A DNA stretch of 64,000 nucleotides. Source: Equus caballus. Lineage: Eukaryota > Chordata > Mammalia > Perissodactyla > Equidae. Shown one piece after another: positions 58,146 to 64,000 of this stretch. The notes beneath the pieces are model-generated. The model was not told the DNA's origin, made no database searches, and saw only the letters and a program-made list of their open reading frames with translations. The stretch's first letter is position 1. Each line of letters opens with the position of its first letter. Where the stretch lies: NCBI RefSeq assembly GCF_041296265.1, contig NC_091706.1:53246501-53310500 (forward strand), read 5' to 3'. The position numbers and the translations under genes were made by a program.

Positions 58146-60900
58146 AAGCTGTTGATGTTGGTAAGATTTGCATGTATCTTTTTGGGTGGCTAATTGAGGA
58201 TGAGTATTATGGGTTCATAATAACGTTAATCTCTTTCTTCATTGGTTGTTCTAGTCAAACCACAGAAAGAGGGATGTGGTATTTTCGCCAGCCTTTGGTA
58301 GAAGGTGTGGTGTGAGATTATACTGGAGTAAAGTCCATTAGAAAAGGATGAGGAGAGAAGGTAATGAGGGCACAAGAAAGGAGAAAGAACTTGGTTCAGA
58401 AACAGTACTGTCCACAATCATAAGTGAGCGGTAATCTCACCAAAATCCCTGGAGAAGTTTTGCTGGATAATGTGGAGAGTTCCTATGACACTGAGGAACC
58501 ACATGAAGAAGCCTGTATTCAGGGTGAGGGAAGAGTCTGTCTTCCCCAGTCTTCCACCTGCTGTCTCCCTCTCCTCCTCACTCAGCGCCCGAGGCTGATT
58601 CTGCCCAGGCTGGGGTTTCCCTGTAACCACAAGGCAGCAGCTGGTGATGTAGCAAATCTACCTACAGGCCTCCAACCTGGCGTGAAGACGCAGGGTATGT
58701 ACATAAGATCTATGGGACCCTGGTTTCAGACTCTTTTTTATTCTTTTTCCGTTTCCCGCATCCCAAATGTCTCCTCAGCCCTTTGAGGAGACTCCTCCCT
58801 CAGTTTCCTCCTGGTCCCCTCGGGATCCAGCAGGGACTAGGACACTGTGCTGAGGGTCCTGCCTAACTCTCGCTAGCTGTGCCCCTCCTGCAATACAGAC
58901 ACACAACCAGAGGGTCCTACACTCTGCACCCCCTGCAACACTGGGAATGCTCCCATCAACAGGTTGGTGGCCCAGGGACACACAGAGGCTGACTACCCAA
59001 CATCTCCCACCATTTGCTGCCAGGCCTCCCGCTGCTGCTGCTAGACATTCTAGTCTCGGTATCTCAGATACAGAGGCAAGTTCACACCAAGCCTGGATTT
59101 ACTTTGTCTTACGATACCAGGCTGTTCTCTTAGCTGGACTTATTTAATTCTCATAACACCTCTTAGGGGTAGTTTGAACCAGGCCTAGGGATGAGAAAAG
59201 AATTAAAGGGGCGGCACAGTGACAGCAGCTGCTGAATAAGCATCAGCTCCTTCCTTCTGCTAACAAGTGGGTGTGCGTTATTGTCTGTTTTCTGTGTGAG
59301 TTTCCTGTCTCTGAAGCAGTTTCTGGATCGTCTTTAAAGTGAAACAGCCTAAAGCAAAACCTTCTGCACAGTTAAAACTTACAATTTAATTTCATTTTAT
59401 TACATCATTGGGCATTACAAAATGAACTAGAGGATGCAGAAAGAACAATGAGCTTGATGCAACAAGTGAAAAGGAAACTAAAAGTAGGTTGTCAAACTAG
59501 ATCTGAAGAACGAGGCTGGGCTTCCCCTCTGGCCCAGTGGCTTGGCTGAGTGGAGCACACCGGATCTTCACAGAGCAGAGGATTCTTCTGGCTGCCTGTC
59601 AAGATGCCTGTGTTATTCTCCTGGAAACTTTTAGCTCCTGAACTTGAGGGAGAACCAGAAAACCAGTGGAGGAAGGTGTGTCCTCGTAGGCAGCTGGTGT
59701 GTGTGCCAAGAAGAAATGGCTCTGTCTAGAACTCCGGGATATTTGCTGTGACACGCTTGGGCCCGTCATCTCAGTGAATGGCTATTTCTCCTCTTGCTTG
59801 TGCAGTGGTTGAGCTGGCACTAAAAGTCTCCTGGACATTTCTCTGGGAACCACCTCATCTTCCTGTCCATAGACCTAGAACTCGGGGAATAATCTTCTAG
59901 CCAGATTTCAATAGAAGAGCTGCCATGGAAGGAGCACTTACTCAGGGCCAGGTGCCATTCTGAGCATGTTACAGAAATTACAGCAATGCTCACCGCAGTT
60001 TTATGAGGTTGTCCGAGGGTTATCTTAACTTCACAGATAAGGAAACTGGACACAGCGAAGTCTCTTTCCCTTTCCTCTGTTAAGAAATTTAACCATTTTA
60101 TTCGAAAACATTGGGCTCCAAGTTTTAGCAGAAACATTCAGGGAATGGTGTCACTTTCCGATCTCTGATTTCTAGACCTGTTGTAAGGAGGGAAACTTGA
60201 TCTTCTTCCGAGCTCTTATTTGTTATTCATTTCTCAGTTTTATAAAATGTCCAATTTTGCCAACCCTTTGATTTAGCTCTTGCTTCCAAATGGCCTGCAC
60301 ATCTCTGGCCGTTCTCCCCTTGTCCAATTCTATTCATGCCTTTCCATATCCATCTATCGGTTCTAAAGTACCAATGATTTGGTGTCTCTCCATTTACCAC
60401 CCCCCGTGCCCATGGCTCTTTGCCAATACAACACTTCCATTAGAACACTTACCATTCTTTTCTGTACTTGGTGGTTTATTTCTTCTCTCTTTTCCAGGAG
60501 ATTAGACTTTTTGAGTCTGAACTTTCCATCTGCAGTCATTAGCACAGTGTCTAGCCCTGGTAGGAACTTAAGTATTGCTCATTGAATAAATAATGTGCTA
60601 GGAATATGTGCTTTGACAAGCTTCTGAGTGTCAAATTGCAAGGTGTTGTCTCAGCACTATCTGTTCAGAGTTCATCTCGTAAGTTCTCTTGACAAGAATT
60701 GGAGCACCTGCTCTATCCCTGAGCACATTCATAGGCCATGTGGACAAAGGAAAGAAAGTCAAATTCAAAGTACAATATAAACTGCTTTCACAAAACTTAA
60801 ATATTGTTTTAGACATGTTTAGCCCCAATGCCCGAGGGTCTTCTTGCTACTTCTTAGTCTCTTTTCTGCAGTGTTGCATCCAAAAGAATAGAAATCCAAC
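58146..60900. other. Non-coding DNA, copy B, with MIR and L2 tails
   Basis: Counterpart of 20206-22942. A MIR lies at 59910-60065 and an L2-like tail at 60300-60605. No gene seen. Confidence 0.55.
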
Positions 60901-60905
60901 ATCCA

Positions 60906-60919
60906 AAGTCTTTGAAGAG
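60906..60919 (+). other. Empty site of the copy A ERE
   Basis: A single uninterrupted aagtctttgaagag where copy A holds the ERE at 22957-23185 between two copies of this sequence. Confidence 0.92.
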
Positions 60920-62050
60920 CAATATCGGTCTTCACTGACATGCTTTAAAGAGACAGCCAAGTTGGAAAGTACATCATAAAATTATTCGGTAAAACATATT
61001 TAGTTCCTGTTTGAAAAGGGCATGGGAAGAGATGGAAAAGTATTCAATTCACTTTACAAGGCTGTTACAACCTTGATAACAAAGTCAGAAGAGAAAATCA
61101 TAGGACATTCTTACCTACAAACATGAAGATAAAAATACCATGTTAAAAATTAACAAGTCAAATCCAAAGGCATATTATAAATAAACAACTGGAATTTTCG
61201 TGGAAGATTATGAAACTTCAAGAAAGGAAAATCTGTTCATGTAATTCACCATGTTGATATGTAACAACGAGGAAAACCAAACACTAATCTCAACAGGTCT
61301 CCCCCAACTCTGCTTTAATTAAAAAGCTGACCTTAGCCTAGTGAGGCTTGAAGAAAGAGCTTAAATCTGATCAATATTATTTTATCTATTAGGAATGCTT
61401 TCTGTTATAAGTAACAGACAACTCCGTTAATAGAGGCTAAAGTAATGAAGGCAGGTGCCTATCCCAATGTGGAAGGCTGTAGGGTGATGGCTGTAGTGTT
61501 CGATCAGCAGGTCAAAGCTGTGAGTGTGCTGGACGTGCATCTCTGGACTCTCTTGGTCTCTTACTGATGGGAAAAGGACAGCTATACCAGCCCCAAGCAT
61601 CACGTCCCTACAAGGGCATCCCCAGTAAGAAGAGAGGAATACGAGCTAAAATCCTCTTGAGAAGCCCCCAGCAGATTCCCCACAAATCTCATTGTTTGGA
61701 GTTGTGTCACATGACTCTATCGAGCTTTATTTGTCTTGCCATCCCCACTTTGATTATAGACTTAGGCCTAAAGTGGCAGGAGAACCTGTAAAAATAAGAC
61801 ACAGGGATCACGCTGTTTTTCAAACGGGCAGCTAATTGCCCCAACACCTACATTTCCCACTCGTTTGAAATGCCACTTTTATTATATGCGAAGTTCCACT
61901 AATTAAATTGTCTTATCCTCAAAGCATATTCTGCTTTTTGATCTTCTTGTCTATTCTTGCAACAATACCACTTGGTTTTAATTTCTGTAGCCTTAGAGGA
62001 TCGTTTGATATTTGACAAGTCAAGTTCATCTGTATATTTCTTCCTTGCTC
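60920..62050. other. Non-coding DNA, copy B
   Basis: Counterpart of 23200-24320. It contains 61816-61844, the source of the 29-base templated insertion at 62979-63007. No gene seen. Confidence 0.5.
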
Positions 62051-62127
62051 GGATTTTCTTGTAAGTTATTTCTTCTTGATATATTTTATCGTCAGCTTGT
62101 CAAGTTTCATCTAAAAATTTTCTTGAG

Positions 62128-62400
62128 AGCTTGGCCCCGTGGCTGAGTGGTTAAGTTCGGGCTTCGCTTCAGCAGCCCACTGTTTTGCTGGTTCTGATCC
62201 TGGTGGTGGACCTAGCACCGCTCATCCAGCCATTCTGAGGCGGCGTCCCACACAGCAGAGCCAGAAGAAACCTACAACTAGAAAATACAACTATGTGCTG
62301 GGAGGCTTTTAGGAGAAGAAGAAAAAAAAATAAAAAAGAAGATAGGCAACAAATGTTAGTTCAGGTGCCAATCTTTAAAAAAACTAAAAATAAAAAACCC
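62128..62400 (+). mobile_element. ERE SINE inside an L1 fragment, copy B
   Basis: Counterpart of 24406-24677, at the same point in the same antisense L1 (about 61900-62500). Confidence 0.85.
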
Positions 62401-62719
62401 AAAATCTGGTTGAAATATGGATTAGGAATGCATTGAATTTATACACGAACACAGAATGCAGCGATTAAAATGAATGCAGTAGGTTTTTATGTACTAGTAG
62501 AGAAAAAGCTCTAAGATTTATTATTAAGTAAAAAAAAAGCAAGTAGGGCTTGATATACATGGAATAATAATATCTACACAATATACACTAAATTTTCTGT
62601 ATGTGTAGATATACTAAATTCTGGAGAAAATATCTAGAAGGATACACATTAACTTTTTAGCAATGTGGGATTCAGGGGGATCCTCCAAGAGGTCAAGGGT
62701 CGGCTTTTTACTTTTTTGG

Positions 62720-63220
62720 GGGCTGTATACTGGGAAGTGGAATTACTGGATCATATTGTAGTTCTATTTTTAATTTTTTGAGGAACCACCATACTTTTAT
62801 CCATTGTGGATAAAATTTTACATTTTACAATTTTCACCAACAGAGCACAAGGGGTCCAATTTTTCCACATCCTCGCCAATGCTTTTTTTTTTTATAGTAG
62901 CCACTCTAATGAGTGTGAGGTGGTATCTGTTTGTGGTTTTGATTTTCATTTCCCTAATGATTAGTGATGTTGAGCATCTTTTTCAAACGGGCAGCTAATT
63001 GCCCCAATGGCTTGTTGGCCATTTATATCTTCTGGAGAAACGTCTGTTCAAGTCCTTTGCTCATTTTTAAATTAGGTTGGGTTTTTTGTTATTGTTGTTA
63101 CTGTTATGTATGCAAGACTTGTAACACCCTTTTATCCCCTCAAACTCTTGTCCTTTGGCTTTTCAGACATGGTAAGATCCGTCAGGTTCTCTGTATTTTT
63201 GACCGGGTCTTTCTCCCCAG
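62720..63220 (-). mobile_element. L1 fragment with templated insertion, copy B
   Basis: Counterpart of 24980-25440. At 62979-63007 the L1 text is broken by 29 bases identical to 61816-61844. Confidence 0.88.
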
Positions 63221-63359
63221 CTCCTGAAATATAGAAGAGGTCGTCAAAGATCAAGAGGCATCTGAATTTCTTCATATAATTACTACAACCAACTCAGAGG
63301 TGAATAAGTATTTACTAAGAAACTACTACATGCACAGTTAATTACAACAGTAACAAATA

Positions 63360-63530
63360 TCTCAAGCCTGAGTGATCCTATGTGCCAGGCATTTTGCACT
63401 CATTACTCATTTAATCTCATAAGTTTCTGAGGTGAAGTACTGTTATTAACCCCATAATTCAGCTGGGAAAATTGAGCCACAGAAATCTCTGGTCACTTGT
63501 CCAAGGACCTGCAGTAAACTGTGGGAGAGG
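63360..63530 (+). repeat. MIR SINE, copy B
   Basis: Counterpart of 25595-25760. Confidence 0.72.
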
Positions 63531-63924
63531 ATGAGAATTGCTCCTGTCTGCAAGAAATCCATGTCGAAAGCAGAAGACAAGACTAGGGAAAATTAGAAAG
63601 AATGCAGTATTCCTAAAAACATTAATTACTTTGTCAACACAACTACTATTTATATGGATTTAATTCTTTACTTTTATTAACAATCTTTAGGACCTGTCTG
63701 CAGTACCCTGCAAATAGGATGAGACATTATGAAAGGAGAAGGTGTAATCACCACTCTAAAGGACCAAGTACTTAACAATTATTTGGGCAGAGTTCCTCTG
63801 CTCAAAGTTCTGGACTAGATGACTTGGGTTAAAAGGATCTTATATTTCCTTGCCCTTAAGTCACTTAGAATCTTTGGGGAAGACATGAACATGGGAAATG
63901 ATTAGAGTAATAAAAGATCATCTA

Positions 63925-64000
63925 GATCAACCAACCATTTTAAAGTGCGCGATTCAGTGATATTGGACACTTTCACAATGTTGTGCAACCATCGCCACTA
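63925..64000 (-). mobile_element. Start of the long L1, copy B
   Basis: Matches the left end of the L1 at 26165 (gattcagtgatattggacac against gattcagtggcatttaatac). The window ends inside it. Confidence 0.75.

Larger units (their letters stand above)
40920..64000 (+). repeat. Segmental duplication, copy B
   Basis: This is the paralogous partner of 2312-26232. Order and orientation are kept throughout, including an intact second IFN-beta gene. Relative to copy A it lacks two ERE insertions and most of the dead interferon at 2.6-3.3 kb. It gains one ERE, a 37-bp tandem duplication and a 29-bp templated insertion. The last bases still align to copy A near 26232, so the duplication continues past the window. 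Confidence 0.93.

Noticed and set aside
1-64000. CRISPR arrays, bacterial operons, rRNA genes.
   Set aside because: The base composition, SINEs, LINEs and interferon genes are mammalian. No regular short repeats with spacers and no rRNA-like sequence were seen.

Overview
The window is mammalian nuclear DNA from a perissodactyl (horse, rhinoceros or tapir lineage). Its youngest repeats are tRNA-derived SINEs of the equine ERE type, whose heads begin ggggctggccccgtggccga. Older L1, MIR, L2, hAT and MLT1 relics are those shared by placental mammals. The protein genes are intronless type I interferons, so this is part of the type I interferon cluster. Species and chromosome cannot be fixed from the sequence alone.

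The layout is two paralogous copies of one long segment in direct orientation, separated by a unique spacer. Copy A runs from about 2.3 to at least 26.2 kb. Copy B runs from about 40.9 kb to the window end and probably beyond. The offset is about 37.6-38.0 kb and shifts with private indels. Each copy holds, left to right: a CpG island beside a dead interferon on the minus strand (nearly whole in A, only its 5' end in B), a second CTCF-like site, an intact IFN-beta gene on the minus strand with its enhanceosome, and about 14 kb of repeat-rich non-coding DNA. The spacer (about 26.2-40.2 kb) holds an intact interferon of the delta/alpha/omega group on the minus strand, an omega/alpha-like interferon pseudogene on the plus strand, a possible orphan spliced exon, a long L1 with a solo MLT1 LTR in it, and an hAT relic with an ERE in it.

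The two IFN-beta proteins are both 186 residues and intact but differ at 15 positions. Their virus-response enhancers keep the same spacing but differ in the PRDIV and PRDI elements, and their 3' AU-rich elements differ in length (6 versus 4 overlapping AUUUA). The pair therefore looks like two working, separately evolving IFN-beta genes. The duplication happened while ERE SINEs were active: two ERE insertions are shared, two are private to A and one to B, with clear target-site duplications and empty sites. The left edge of copy B is rearranged, with an inverted 0.75 kb block joined at a TGATCA palindrome and loss of most of the dead interferon. Divergence between copies is a mosaic: very low at the CpG island and at about 13.4-17 kb, much higher just upstream of IFN-beta. 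This suggests gene conversion.

Comparisons, divergence estimates and family names come from reading by eye. Interferon subtype, transposon family and CTCF calls are marked with lower confidence where they rest on recollection of consensus sequences.
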